Origin: DASRAU01 sp035638075
GTDB taxonomy: Bacteria; Acidobacteriota; Polarisedimenticolia; Gp22-AA2
Reading direction: 5' to 3'
Assembly (NCBI GenBank): GCA_035638075.1
Contig: DASRAU010000028.1
Coordinates: 1 to 64,000 of the forward strand
DNA length: 64,000 bases
Both the position numbers and the translations under genes were made by a program. Below, piece after piece: positions 1-8,565 of the stretch. How positions within the stretch are numbered: the stretch's first letter is position 1; every line of letters starts with the position of its first letter. Under the pieces are notes generated by a model. The model saw only the letters and a list, made by a program, of their open reading frames with translations, did not search any database and was not told the origin of the DNA.

Positions 1-470
1 TTGGCGGCGGCGCACACGGTCGCGTACACCAGCACCGATCCGATCCCCTTGTAGACGAAGCCGTCGAAACGCGGCAGCGGCGGCCAGGCCCCTCTCACCA
101 ACCGCCCTTCGAGGAGGAACCCGCCGAGAAAACCAAGCGCGGAAAGGAGCGTGAAGGCCGCGCCCCCGGCGATGTGGAACAGGGCGAAGCGCCACGCGGG
201 AAGGCGCCCGAGGGGAATGCGTCGCGCCGCCGCGAACGCCAGCGGTGCGAGCGCGCAATCCGGCAGAACCTGGATCAAGGCGATGCGCACCGCCGTCCAG
301 AACGGCGCGTTCGCCGTCATCAGCACCGCGGCGAGCACGATCGCGAAGTACGCCGTGCAGGCGATTCCCCAGGCGCGCGCGGCGGACAGCCGCGGCACGG
401 CGATCGAAGGCGTTCGCGGCGGCAGCGGTGCGGAAGGCAGAGTTCCGGGGAAAGTCGTCACGGCGGGCAT
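1..470 (-). CDS. Partial integral membrane protein, possibly the N-terminus of a LytS/YehU-like sensor histidine kinase
   Basis: An open frame of 156 codons starts at the ATG whose complement ends at 470 and runs off the left edge without a stop. After about 33 Pro/Ala-rich residues, four hydrophobic stretches follow (about residues 34-53, 62-82, 95-120 and 141 to the edge), joined by short Arg-rich loops. Four helices with this loop pattern are typical of the membrane sensor part of LytS/YehU-type kinases, but the kinase domain would lie outside the window, so the function is an inference. It diverges from the gene at 606, leaving a C-rich 135-nt gap. It could equally be another small polytopic membrane protein. 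Confidence 0.5.
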   Translation of the reverse strand, partial: MPAVTTFPGTLPSAPLPPRTPSIAVPRLSAARAWGIACTAYFAIVLAAVLMTANAPFWTAVRIALIQVLPDCALAPLAFAAARRIPLGRLPAWRFALFHIAGGAAFTLLSALGFLGGFLLEGRLVRGAWPPLPRFDGFVYKGIGSVLVYATVCAAA

Positions 471-605
471 TATGGCTTCGAAGGGAAGGCTTCGCGCGCC
501 GTTCGGCGTGCCGTCCGGCCTGCTCGCCCCCCCGGATCGTCCCCCCGTCGATTGGCCGGCACGTCGCCCCTCCGGCACCGGTACGGTCGCGGCGGAGGTA
601 CATCC

Positions 606-1835
606 ATGACGACGACCCGAACGCTGGTCTGGTTCCTCTTCCTTCTCCTCGTGATCGGCATCTCCGGGGATCACCCGGCGGCCGCATCACCCGCGGCGGG
701 CGCATCCGCGGCGGCGCGCATCGATGACTTCGAGGACCGCGATCTGGTGGCGGCCTCGGGACATTCGTGGGTGCCGCTCGCCGACGATCAGTTCGGCGGG
801 GCGACCCGCATGACGATCACTCCGCTGCGTCCCGGCGCCTTCGGCTCGAAAGGGGCGATGCGGCTCACGGCGACGCTCGGCGCGGGACCGATGTCCGTCG
901 CCGGCGCCTGGACCCCGGTCGTCCCGGGAGGACGGCCGGCGGATCTGAGCGGTCTCGACGGGCTCCGCCTGAGCCTGCGCGGGCACGGCGACGTCCTCGT
1001 CGGCATCCGCCGCGGCGGCGGCATGGGCGGAGTGAACTTCATGAGCCGCGTCACCGCGACGCCCGAATGGCAGTCGGTCCTGGTGCCGTTCGCACGGCTC
1101 GAGGCGCAGGGGAAACAGGCGACGCCGGTGTCCTGGGACCCGCATGACGCGCGCTGGATCGGCATCTCCTCCGCCCCGGGAGCGACAGGCACGTTCGAGG
1201 TGGACGTGGATGACGTTGCCTTCATGGCGTCGAATCCGGCCGCGAAGCCGGCCTCGAACCCGAAGGACCCGGCCGCCTTCCGCAACCTGGCCTCCGACGA
1301 CCCGGTGCCGCTCCAGCGGCTCGCCTGGCGTCAGCTCGCCACCGACCCCGACGGAGACGGCAAGCCGGGGCTTCCCGATGCGCGTGCCCTGTTCACGGCC
1401 GTCGATCCCCAAAGGCAAATCACCTGGGTGCGCATCGATCTGCGCGACGACATCCCGGCGACATGGGTGGGCGTCAACCTGATCCTCGACACCGACGGCG
1501 ATCCGGACGACGGCAGTCCCTGGTGGGGCAAGAACGCGGCCTTCAAGTTCGACCGGCTGGTCACCGCCTGGGTTTTCACTGCGTCGGACCACTACGAAGG
1601 GATGATCGGCATCGCCCCGCCGGACCAGGTGGCCCAGGGGTATGTCGTCAGCGACGACGACCTGCACCTCGCCCTCGATCGGCCCGCCCGCCGGGTCTAC
1701 CTGGGAGTCCCCTCCGGAATCCTGGACGAAAAGACCCGGGCCGTGGCCGCGGTCGGGTCGTCCTTTCTCTTCTCCGACGATCTGCCCGACAGCGGAGCCG
1801 TCACGCCGGTGTCGGCCCACAAAACCGGGAAATAA
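606..1835 (+). CDS. Exported protein with CIA30/carbohydrate-binding-like domain
   Basis: 409 aa. The ATG at 606 follows a GGAGG 7 nt upstream, and the next residues form a signal peptide (hydrophobic core LVWFLFLLLVIGI) ending near the Ala-rich stretch at residues 24-38. The following ~160 residues start with an IDDFED motif and contain the jelly-roll-like pattern of the CIA30/CBM11-like family (LSGLDGLRLSLRG, then a W-x-S-V-x-V-P-F strand). The C-terminal half has a DPDGDGKPG loop that may bind calcium and a domain I do not recognise. It is therefore probably a periplasmic or secreted ligand-binding protein. The gene ends about 210 nt before the sigma-54 promoter region of the next operon, so it is unlikely to be part of that operon. 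Confidence 0.7.
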   Translation: MTTTRTLVWFLFLLLVIGISGDHPAAASPAAGASAAARIDDFEDRDLVAASGHSWVPLADDQFGGATRMTITPLRPGAFGSKGAMRLTATLGAGPMSVAGAWTPVVPGGRPADLSGLDGLRLSLRGHGDVLVGIRRGGGMGGVNFMSRVTATPEWQSVLVPFARLEAQGKQATPVSWDPHDARWIGISSAPGATGTFEVDVDDVAFMASNPAAKPASNPKDPAAFRNLASDDPVPLQRLAWRQLATDPDGDGKPGLPDARALFTAVDPQRQITWVRIDLRDDIPATWVGVNLILDTDGDPDDGSPWWGKNAAFKFDRLVTAWVFTASDHYEGMIGIAPPDQVAQGYVVSDDDLHLALDRPARRVYLGVPSGILDEKTRAVAAVGSSFLFSDDLPDSGAVTPVSAHKTGK

Positions 1836-1876
1836 ACCGCCGAGGAGTCGAGAACGTTGAAGCTCGATCGACGATC

Positions 1877-1892
1877 TGTCGACATTTCGACA
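1877..1892. promoter_or_regulatory. Inverted repeat, candidate upstream activator site for pump operon 1
   Basis: TGTCGACATTTCGACA is a 6-bp perfect inverted repeat (TGTCGA/TCGACA) around 4 nt. It ends 101 nt before the sigma-54-like promoter at 1993. A related site, TGTCCGAATATCGACA (12 of 16 positions identical), lies 102 nt before the promoter of pump operon 2. The spacing is typical for an enhancer-binding protein. The assignment is inferred. Confidence 0.6.
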
Positions 1893-1992
1893 ACGGGCAC
1901 GAGAGGGCCGCCAGCCGAACCGGCGCGCCCCTTCGAACCCAAACGACGTTCCTTGAAGCACTTAGGCCCTTTCTCCCGGCCCGACTCAAAGA

Positions 1993-2008
1993 TGGCACAG
2001 CCTTTGGT
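1993..2008 (+). promoter_or_regulatory. Sigma-54-type promoter of RND operon 1
   Basis: TGGCAC-A-GCCT-TTGG-T has the invariant GG at -24 and the correct spacing to a TTG at -12. The consensus -12 element is TTGC, whereas here the last base is G; the other two sigma-54-like promoters in this window share that G. The predicted transcription start near 2018 leaves a leader of about 29 nt before the ATG at 2047. Confidence 0.65.
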
Positions 2009-2046
2009 TAAGGGGTACGAAGGAAAGCGGGGAAAGGAGTCCTAAG

Positions 2047-2304
2047 ATGAGTCAGAGGAACGTGGAACGGGTGATCGGGCGCCTGGTGACCGACGAGCAG
2101 TTCCGCCGCCGGTTCGAGGCCAATCCAGTGCAGGCCCTCCAGGAGGTCGCGGCGGCCGGGGCCGAGCTGACCGACGTGGAGATGCGGGCGCTGGCCGGGC
2201 TCGACGCGCGCATGGTGACGCGCTTCGCCGACGCCATCGACCCGCGCCTGCAGAAGATCTGCTGCCGCGCCGAGGAGACCACCGATGAGACGCGGACGCA
2301 CTGA
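2047..2304 (+). CDS. Os1348-family NHLP-clan small protein
   Basis: 85 aa, ATG preceded by AAAGGAG. The sequence (MSQRNVERVIGRLVTDEQF..., then ELTDVEMRALAGLD and DPRLQK) matches the Os1348 family of the nitrile-hydratase-leader-peptide clan, which is related to the leader regions of some RiPP precursors. It ends in a short tail with adjacent Cys72-Cys73 and a polar C-terminus. There is no modification enzyme or peptide exporter nearby apart from the RND pump that follows. It is the first gene of the pump operon, 30 nt before the adaptor. Its role is unknown: it could be a regulatory or accessory protein of the pump, or a leader-like peptide with no partners left. The family call is confident, the function is not. 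Confidence 0.75.
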   Translation: MSQRNVERVIGRLVTDEQFRRRFEANPVQALQEVAAAGAELTDVEMRALAGLDARMVTRFADAIDPRLQKICCRAEETTDETRTH

Positions 2305-2334
2305 CCGAAACCAGGCCACCGGGGAGCGAGTCGC

Positions 2335-3459
2335 ATGCTGAAGAGAATGCTGATCATGCTGGCGATCGTCGGGGGGCTCCTCGGCCTCATCGGCTATTAC
2401 AAGTACTCGCAGATCACCACGGCGATGGCGGCGGGCGCGGCCTTCAAGCCGCCCCCCGAAGCGGTGACGACGGTCGTGGCCGGCGCCGCCGATTGGGACC
2501 AGACCCTGAGCGCCATCGGATCCGTGACCCCCGTCCAGGGGGTGACGGTGAGCGCCGATCTGCCGGGGCAGGTGCAGGCGATCGCGTTCGAGTCCGGGCG
2601 GTCGGTGAAGGCGGGGCAGGTCCTCGTCCAGCTCGACATCAGCCAGGAAAAGGCGCAGCTCGCCTCCGCCGAGGCCAAGCGCGAGCTGACGCGCCTCGAC
2701 CTGGCGCGCAGCCAGGGGCTGCGGGACGAGAAGGTGGTGTCGCAGGCCGACCTCGACGCGGCGCAGGCGGCGAGCCTCCAGGCGGAGGCGGCCATCGCCG
2801 AGATCAAGGCGACCATCGGCCGCAAGACGATCCGGGCACCGTTCTCCGGGGTGCTCGGGATCCGCCAGGTGAACCTCGGGCAGTACCTGAACGCCGGGGA
2901 TCCGATCGTGCCGCTGCAGTCGTACGACCCGATCTACGTCAACTTCAACGTGCCGCAGCGCGAGCTCGGCCGCGTGAACTCGAAGAGCGACGTGCACATC
3001 ACGAGCGAGGGGATGGACGGCGAGATCCTCGGCACAGTGAACGCCGTCGACTCCGTCGTCGATCAGGCGACCCGCAACGTGCAGGTGCAGGCGCTCGTCA
3101 GGAACCCCGAGCGCAAGCTGAAGGCGGGGATGTTCGTCAAGGTCGAGGTGCGGCTGCCGCAGCGCACCTCGCTCGTGCCGCTGCCGTCCTCGTCGATCCT
3201 GTACGCGCCTTACGGCGACTCGGTCTTCATCGTCGAAGAGATGACCTCGAAAGACGGCCAGAAATACAAGGGGGTGCGGCAGCAGGTGGTGAAGCTCGGG
3301 CCGTCGCGCGGCGACCAGGTGGGGGTGCTCGACGGCGTGAAGCCCGGCGAGGAGGTCGTCACCTCCGGCGTCTTCAAGCTCCGGAACGGCGCCGCGGTCC
3401 TCGTCAACAACGACGTCCAGCCGTCGAACAGCGCCAACCCGAAGCCCGAGGAGTCGTGA
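2335..3459 (+). CDS. RND efflux periplasmic adaptor (membrane fusion protein), pump 1
   Basis: 374 aa. It links an inner-membrane RND permease to an outer-membrane channel. The N-terminus has one membrane anchor (about residues 3-22). Next come the lipoyl/barrel-sandwich half-motif (about 60-95), an alpha-hairpin rich in Ala/Glu/Lys (about 95-160), the second lipoyl half ending in IRAPFSGVLGIRQVNLGQYL, a beta-barrel region, and the membrane-proximal GxxVVTSGVFKLRNGA signature near 350-365. Length and order are normal for the HlyD_D23/AcrA-like family. Its TGA overlaps the ATG of the permease by one base, so the two are translationally coupled. No outer-membrane factor is encoded in this operon. 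Confidence 0.93.
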   Translation: MLKRMLIMLAIVGGLLGLIGYYKYSQITTAMAAGAAFKPPPEAVTTVVAGAADWDQTLSAIGSVTPVQGVTVSADLPGQVQAIAFESGRSVKAGQVLVQLDISQEKAQLASAEAKRELTRLDLARSQGLRDEKVVSQADLDAAQAASLQAEAAIAEIKATIGRKTIRAPFSGVLGIRQVNLGQYLNAGDPIVPLQSYDPIYVNFNVPQRELGRVNSKSDVHITSEGMDGEILGTVNAVDSVVDQATRNVQVQALVRNPERKLKAGMFVKVEVRLPQRTSLVPLPSSSILYAPYGDSVFIVEEMTSKDGQKYKGVRQQVVKLGPSRGDQVGVLDGVKPGEEVVTSGVFKLRNGAAVLVNNDVQPSNSANPKPEES

Positions 3460-6400
3460 TGCGCTTCACCGATCTCTTCATCCGCCGTCCGGTCCTGGCG
3501 ATCGTCGTCAACCTGGTGATCCTCATCGCCGGGCTGCAGTCGATCCGCTCGCTGACCGTCCGCCAGTACCCGCGCAGCGACATCGCCACCATCAGCGTCG
3601 CGACCGTGTACGTCGGCGCCAACGCCGACCTCGTCCGCGGCTTCATCACCACGCCGCTCGAGCGCGTCATCGCCTCGGCCGACGGCATCGACTACATGGA
3701 GTCGTCGAGCGCCCAGGGGATCAGCACCATCACGGTCCACCTCAAGCTGAACTACGACACCAACGCCGCCCTGACGCAGATCCAGGCGAAGGTCGCGCAG
3801 GTGCGCAACCAGCTCCCCCCCGAGGCGGAGGCGCCGGTCATCGAGGTGCAGACCGCCGACACGCAATTCGCGGCGATGTACATCGGCTTCTCCTCGGAAA
3901 ACCTCGCGGCGAACCAGATCACTGACTACCTGACGCGCGCGGTGCAGCCGAAGATCTCCGCCATCAGCGGCGTGCAGCGGGCCGACATCCTCGGGAACCG
4001 TAACTTCGCCATGCGGATCTGGCTGAAGTCGGACCGGATGGCGGCCCTCGGCCTGTCCGCGTCCGACGTGCGGGACACGCTCGCCAAGAACAACTACCTC
4101 TCCGCGCTGGGGCGCACCAAGGGCTCCATGGTGTCGGTGAACCTCGTCGCCAACACCGACCTGCGCACGGTCGACGACTTCCGGCAGATGGTGGTCAAGG
4201 AGAGCAAGGGGTCGGTGGTCCGCCTCGGAGACATCGCCGACGTGCAGCTCGGCGCCGAGAACTACGACGACCAGGTGCGCTTCAACGGCCAGACCGCCAC
4301 CTTCATGGGCATCTGGGTCCTGCCGACCGCCAACTCCCTCGATGTCGTCACGAGGATCCGGGCGGCGCTTCCGGACATCGAGGCGCAGCTTCCCGCCGGG
4401 ATGAAGGTGGCCGTCCCCTACGACTCGACCCTCTACATCCGCAACGCCATCGACGAGGTGCTCAAGACCCTCTCCGAGACGCTGCTTATCGTCATCGTCG
4501 TCATCTTCCTCTTCCTCGGGTCGTTGCGCGCCGTGCTCATCCCGGTCCTGGCGATCCCCATCTCCCTCGTCGGCGCGGTCTTCCTGATGCTGGCGGCCGG
4601 CTCGACCATCAACCTGCTGACGCTTCTGGCCATCGTCCTGTCGGTCGGCCTCGTCGTCGACGACGCCATCGTCATGGTAGAGAACGTCGAGCGTCACATT
4701 GCGCTCGGCAAGCCGCCGATCCAGGCGGCGGTCGCCGCGGCCCGCGAGCTGCTCGGCCCGATCATCGCCATGACGGTCACGCTGGTCGCCGTCTACGCGC
4801 CGATCGGCATCCAGGGGGGCCTGACCGGAGCCCTGTTCCGCGAGTTCGCCTTCACGCTGGCGGGAGCGGTGCTCATCTCCGGCATCGTCGCGCTGACCCT
4901 CTCGCCGATGATGGGCTCGCGCCTCCTGACGCCGGGAGCCGCCGAGCGGGGGCTCGCCGGGCGCATCAACCGCGGGTTCGAGCGGCTGCAGCGCTTCTAC
5001 ACGACCTGGCTGTCCGGAACGCTGGCGAACCGGCCGGTGGTGCTGACGCTGTGGGTGATCGTCGTGGCGCTCATCCCGCCCTTCTACCTGTTTTCGCAGA
5101 AGGAGCTGGCGCCGACGGAGGACCAGGGGGTGGTGTTCGGAGTCGTGCAGGCGTCCGCCAACAACACGCTCGATCAGACGAAGCTCTTCGCCGACCAGGC
5201 TTACCAGGTCTACAAGTCCTTCCCCGAGACGAAGAACACCTTCGAGATCACCAACGCCACCGGCGGCTTCGGGGGGATGGTGGTCAAGCCGTGGGACGAG
5301 CGGACGAGGAACACCACCCAGCTCCAGATGGAGGCGTCGCAAAAGCTGGGGAAGGTTCCGGGCGTGCGCATCATCCCGCTGGTGCCGCCGTCGCTGCCGG
5401 GGGGAGGCAGCTTCCCGGTCGAGTTCGTCGTCTCCTCGACCCAGGAGCCGGCCCGGGTCGCGGAGTTCGCCGGGCAGCTGGTGCAGAAGGCCCTCGCCAG
5501 CGGCAAGTTCATGTTCGTCGACGTCGACGTGAAGTTCGACCAGCCGCAGACCGAGGTGGTCTTTGACCGCGACATGGTCCGCTCGCTCGGGGTGGACCTG
5601 AGCCAGACCGGCAGCGACCTGTCGACGCTGCTGGGCGGCAACTACATCAACCGCTTCAGCATCCAGGGGCGCTCGTACAAGGTGATCCCCCAGGTCGAGC
5701 GCGCCTCGCGCCTGCAACCGGATCAGCTCGCCGACATGTACGTGACCGCCAAGGACGGGAAGCTCGTGTCGCTGTCGACCTTCGCGACGCTCAGAACGAC
5801 CACCGAGCCGCGCGAGCTGAAGCGGTTCCAGCAGCTCAACGCGGTCACCATCCAGGGCCTGCCGATGACGGCGCTCGACACCGCGCTCAAGTTCCTCGAG
5901 GACGAGTCGAAGGCGATCCTGCCGCAGGGGTTCGGCTACGACTATGCCGGGGAGTCGCGGCAGCTGCGCACGGAAGGAGGGAAGTTCTTCGGCCTGTTCG
6001 CGCTGTCGGCCATCCTGATCTACCTGGTGCTGGCGGCGCAGTTCGAGTCGTTCCGCGACCCGTTCATCATCCTGATCGGATCGGTGCCGCTGGCGATCGC
6101 CGGGGCGCTCACCTTCTCGTTTCTGGGCTTCACGACCCTGAACATCTACAGCCAGGTCGGCCTCATCACCCTCGTCGGCCTGGTGTCGAAGAACGGCATC
6201 CTCATCGTCGAGTTCGCCAACCACCTGCAGGAGCAGGGGCGCGACAAGCTGCACGCGGTCATCGAGGCGGCCGGCACGCGGCTGCGGCCCATCCTGATGA
6301 CCACCGCGGCCACCGTCGTCGGCCACCTGCCGCTGGTGTTCGCGAAAGGGCCCGGCGCCGGCGCCCGCAACAGCATCGGCATCATGCTGGTGTCGGGGAT

Positions 6401-6533
6401 GATCATCGGCACCGCGTTCACCCTGTTCGTCGTGCCGTCGATCTACATGCTGGTCGCCCGCCGTCACGTCGCCGAGCGGGAGACCGACCTCGGTCGCGCG
6501 GTCGCCGAGGCCGAGGCGGGGGCGGCGGCGTAA
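3459..6533 (+). CDS. RND efflux permease, HAE1 family (pump 1)
   Basis: 1024 aa, the usual length for HAE1 proton-driven drug exporters such as MexB/MdtB. The protein starts MRFTDLFIRRPVLAIVVNL. TM4 carries the GLVVDDAIVMVENVERH motif, with proton-relay Asp401 and Asp402. Large periplasmic porter domains follow TM1 and TM7, and the second half has the GLVSKNGILIVEFAN signature. The start codon overlaps the adaptor stop. The operon has an adaptor and an NHLP-like peptide but lacks its own outer-membrane factor, so it may share the channel encoded at 56901. The substrate cannot be read from the sequence. The next gene is convergent, with only 4 nt between stop codons. Confidence 0.95.
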   Translation: MRFTDLFIRRPVLAIVVNLVILIAGLQSIRSLTVRQYPRSDIATISVATVYVGANADLVRGFITTPLERVIASADGIDYMESSSAQGISTITVHLKLNYDTNAALTQIQAKVAQVRNQLPPEAEAPVIEVQTADTQFAAMYIGFSSENLAANQITDYLTRAVQPKISAISGVQRADILGNRNFAMRIWLKSDRMAALGLSASDVRDTLAKNNYLSALGRTKGSMVSVNLVANTDLRTVDDFRQMVVKESKGSVVRLGDIADVQLGAENYDDQVRFNGQTATFMGIWVLPTANSLDVVTRIRAALPDIEAQLPAGMKVAVPYDSTLYIRNAIDEVLKTLSETLLIVIVVIFLFLGSLRAVLIPVLAIPISLVGAVFLMLAAGSTINLLTLLAIVLSVGLVVDDAIVMVENVERHIALGKPPIQAAVAAARELLGPIIAMTVTLVAVYAPIGIQGGLTGALFREFAFTLAGAVLISGIVALTLSPMMGSRLLTPGAAERGLAGRINRGFERLQRFYTTWLSGTLANRPVVLTLWVIVVALIPPFYLFSQKELAPTEDQGVVFGVVQASANNTLDQTKLFADQAYQVYKSFPETKNTFEITNATGGFGGMVVKPWDERTRNTTQLQMEASQKLGKVPGVRIIPLVPPSLPGGGSFPVEFVVSSTQEPARVAEFAGQLVQKALASGKFMFVDVDVKFDQPQTEVVFDRDMVRSLGVDLSQTGSDLSTLLGGNYINRFSIQGRSYKVIPQVERASRLQPDQLADMYVTAKDGKLVSLSTFATLRTTTEPRELKRFQQLNAVTIQGLPMTALDTALKFLEDESKAILPQGFGYDYAGESRQLRTEGGKFFGLFALSAILIYLVLAAQFESFRDPFIILIGSVPLAIAGALTFSFLGFTTLNIYSQVGLITLVGLVSKNGILIVEFANHLQEQGRDKLHAVIEAAGTRLRPILMTTAATVVGHLPLVFAKGPGAGARNSIGIMLVSGMIIGTAFTLFVVPSIYMLVARRHVAERETDLGRAVAEAEAGAAA

Positions 6534-6537
6534 GGGT

Positions 6538-7722
6538 TCAGTTCGGGAGGGCGCCGCAGTTCTTCTCGATGGCGCCGCGGTAGCGTTCCTGGATGAGGCG
6601 GACCACCGCCTGGTGCGCCGCCGGAGTCGCCTCGACGAGGCAGGCCGCCGTCGGCTGTAGCGCCGTGACGGGGCTCACGGCGGAGCTGCGCATGCTCTCG
6701 TCGAGCGCCGCGGAGATGGTCCGGCCATCCGGGTCGTCGATGACCACCGTGCAGGCGTAATCCCCCCGCTCCATGTGCAGCCGGTGATCCGGCTCGAGGC
6801 GGACCGCATAGGGTGACGCCAGCAGGGCGAAGGGCAGGGAGGCCGGTCGCGCCGCCACGGCCGCGGCGCGGCCCGGTTCCCCGCGACGCAGGGTCGGAGC
6901 GGGAGACCCTGCGCACAGCGGCAGGAGGCTGAGGGTGAGCGCCGTCTTGTCCGTTTCGATTTCGGCAGCCGCCGACGCCGGGGCCGCCCCCGCAGGCGCA
7001 GCCGCGGCGGGCGCCGCCGCACGAGCCGCTTCCTGCGGCACGCGAGCGGTTTCCAGTTGCGCCTCCAGGCGCGCCGCTTCCTGCGCCTCGTTCGCGCGGG
7101 CCGCTTCCTGCGGCGCGCTCGTGGCCGGCGCGGGCGCCGACTCGACTTTCCACTGGTCCTGAGCCGGAGGCGCTGAATGGGCATGAGACTCGGCCTGCCG
7201 GCGCGCCGCGAGATCTTTCTGCGGAGCGGGCGGAGGCGCTGGGGCGGTCACCACCGGAGGGCCCGGCACGTTCGTCGCGATTCGCATCTCATCCGACTTC
7301 TTCATCTCGGGAAGGCCGGCCCTCGGCGCGGCGGGCGCCACGGCGTCGGTCGCGGTCCCGGGCGACGACACCGAAAGCGAAGGAAGCAGGCCGGGCCGCT
7401 CGTACCAGAGGAGGACCGCCATGACGAGACTGGCCGCCGCGGCCAGGGGCATCGCCTGGCGCCAGAACGGTCGCACCGGGGTGGGTGACCGCCGCGACGG
7501 CAGCTCCGCCAGGATCCGATCCTCGAGCCCCGCCGGGACGGGAGGCGCCGGCTCCGCAGCGATGGCTTCGTTCAGCCGCCGGAAATCGACCAGCAGCCCG
7601 CGGCACTCCGCGCACGCTTCGAGGTGCGTCTCCAGCGCGACCGACTCGGGCGGCTTCAGCTCGCGATCGATCGACGCCGACAGCAGCTCGATCGGATGGT
7701 TCGCACGTCCTCCCGGTTTCAC
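6538..7722 (-). CDS. Transmembrane anti-sigma factor with zinc-binding ZAS domain
   Basis: 394 aa from a GTG start that overlaps the sigma factor stop (GTGA), which indicates translational coupling. The N-terminal ~45 residues hold the anti-sigma zinc motif H33-x3-C37-x2-C40. A single membrane helix follows at about residues 100-120. The long extracytoplasmic part has an Ala/Glu-rich coiled-coil-like stretch and a C-terminal ~110-residue domain with two Cys that I do not recognise. Role: it holds the adjacent ECF sigma factor inactive until an envelope signal arrives. The low-complexity middle (repeated QEAAR units) is unusual. The C-terminus meets the RND permease gene tail to tail. Confidence 0.85.
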   Translation of the reverse strand: MKPGGRANHPIELLSASIDRELKPPESVALETHLEACAECRGLLVDFRRLNEAIAAEPAPPVPAGLEDRILAELPSRRSPTPVRPFWRQAMPLAAAASLVMAVLLWYERPGLLPSLSVSSPGTATDAVAPAAPRAGLPEMKKSDEMRIATNVPGPPVVTAPAPPPAPQKDLAARRQAESHAHSAPPAQDQWKVESAPAPATSAPQEAARANEAQEAARLEAQLETARVPQEAARAAAPAAAAPAGAAPASAAAEIETDKTALTLSLLPLCAGSPAPTLRRGEPGRAAAVAARPASLPFALLASPYAVRLEPDHRLHMERGDYACTVVIDDPDGRTISAALDESMRSSAVSPVTALQPTAACLVEATPAAHQAVVRLIQERYRGAIEKNCGALPN

Positions 7723-8399
7723 GACTCCCCCTCCACGCAGTCCCGCAGCGACAGGCGCGCCCGGGCCAGCCGGGAACGCACCGTTCCGAGCGCCAGCCCG
7801 AGCGTCGTCGCGATCTCGTCGTACGACAGGGACGCTTCCCCTTCGCGCAGCGCCAGGACCGCCCGCCATTCGGAGGGAAGCTTGTCGAGGCACGCGGCGA
7901 GCCGCTGCCGCAGCTCCCGCGACTCGAGCTGGCGCAGCGGCGACGCCCCCGGCCGTTCGTCGGCCGGCTCCGCCGGCGACGACGGCCCGGACGCCGCAGC
8001 CGCGCTCACCGCGCGCGCCGCCTCGAACACAGGATCCCCGGCCGCGGTGAACGACCCCGAGGCCCGGCGGACCCGTTCTGCCCCGCGCGCCCGGTAATTC
8101 AATGCCCGGCTCACGGCGATGGTCTGCAGCCAGGTGGAGAAGCGCGCGTCGCCGCGGAAGCCCGGCAGGGAGCGCCAGGCGGCGAGAAAGGCGTCCTGCA
8201 CGACGTCCTCGGTGTCCTCGCGGTGCCGCATGACGCGCCAGACCAGGGCCCAGATCCGATCGAGGTTCCGGTCCATCAGGAGGGCGAAGGCGCTTTCGTC
8301 CCCCTGCTGCGCGCGCAGGACCAGCGCCGCTTCCACGTCGGGAAGCGGCGCCGGGGGGGCTTCGATATCGCCCGCGCGCTCACGGCTCATGCGGGGCAT
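7719..8399 (-). CDS. ECF-family RNA polymerase sigma factor
   Basis: 226 aa. Region 2 (about residues 28-95) has the DVVQDAFLAAWRSLPGFRG and FSTWLQTIAVSRALNY signatures. Region 4 (about 160-215) has LPSEWRAVLALRE followed by a helix-turn-helix, SYDEIATTLGLALGTVRSRLARAR. The linker between them is long and Ala/Pro-rich. I chose the ATG at 8399 because TTGAGG precedes it; an ATG 9 nt further in is the alternative. The gene is followed immediately by its anti-sigma factor. A GGAAC-N17-GTC promoter lies upstream on the same strand (8464-8492), which suggests autoregulation. The subgroup is not assigned. Confidence 0.93.
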   Translation of the reverse strand: MPRMSRERAGDIEAPPAPLPDVEAALVLRAQQGDESAFALLMDRNLDRIWALVWRVMRHREDTEDVVQDAFLAAWRSLPGFRGDARFSTWLQTIAVSRALNYRARGAERVRRASGSFTAAGDPVFEAARAVSAAAASGPSSPAEPADERPGASPLRQLESRELRQRLAACLDKLPSEWRAVLALREGEASLSYDEIATTLGLALGTVRSRLARARLSLRDCVEGES

Positions 8400-8463
8400 G
8401 GCCTCAAGAATGACACGAAAGCTCATGAAGATCGCATCCGACGGACATTCCGCTCCTCGTGCG

Positions 8464-8492
8464 GTTCGACCGCCGCCCTGACGGAAAGTTCC
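8464..8492 (-). promoter_or_regulatory. ECF-type promoter of the sigma/anti-sigma operon
   Basis: On the minus strand, GGAAC (8492-8488) is followed after exactly 17 nt by GTCGAAC (8470-8464). This GGAAC -35 and GTC -10 arrangement is the classic ECF promoter form. The divergent gene has the same pattern with the same spacing. Confidence 0.7.
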
Positions 8493-8517
8493 CGCGGGCA
8501 CGAAAAAGACATCCGCC

Positions 8518-8546
8518 GGAACTTCCCGGGCGCTCCCGGGTCCAAC
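8518..8546 (+). promoter_or_regulatory. ECF-type promoter of the VIT-VWA gene
   Basis: GGAAC (8518-8522), 17 nt, then GTCCAAC (8540-8546). This mirrors the minus-strand promoter 26 nt away (GGAACTTT/GTCGAAC against GGAACTTC/GTCCAAC). It lies 20 nt before the ATG at 8566, so the leader would be short but still includes the AGGAGG ribosome site. Confidence 0.7.
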
Positions 8547-8565
8547 CGGGGCAGGAGGAACCCCC

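Noticed and set aside
174..605. Upstream extension of the CIA30-like gene to 174
   Set aside because: The extra 144 residues are Arg-rich and lie antisense to the partial membrane protein. The ATG at 606 has GGAGG and begins a clear signal peptide.
3210..6467. A 1085-codon open frame on the minus strand opposite the pump 1 permease
   Set aside because: Its composition is dominated by Arg/Asp/His/Gly from the complement of GC-rich codons, and the plus-strand frame encodes a full-length RND permease. It is an antisense shadow.
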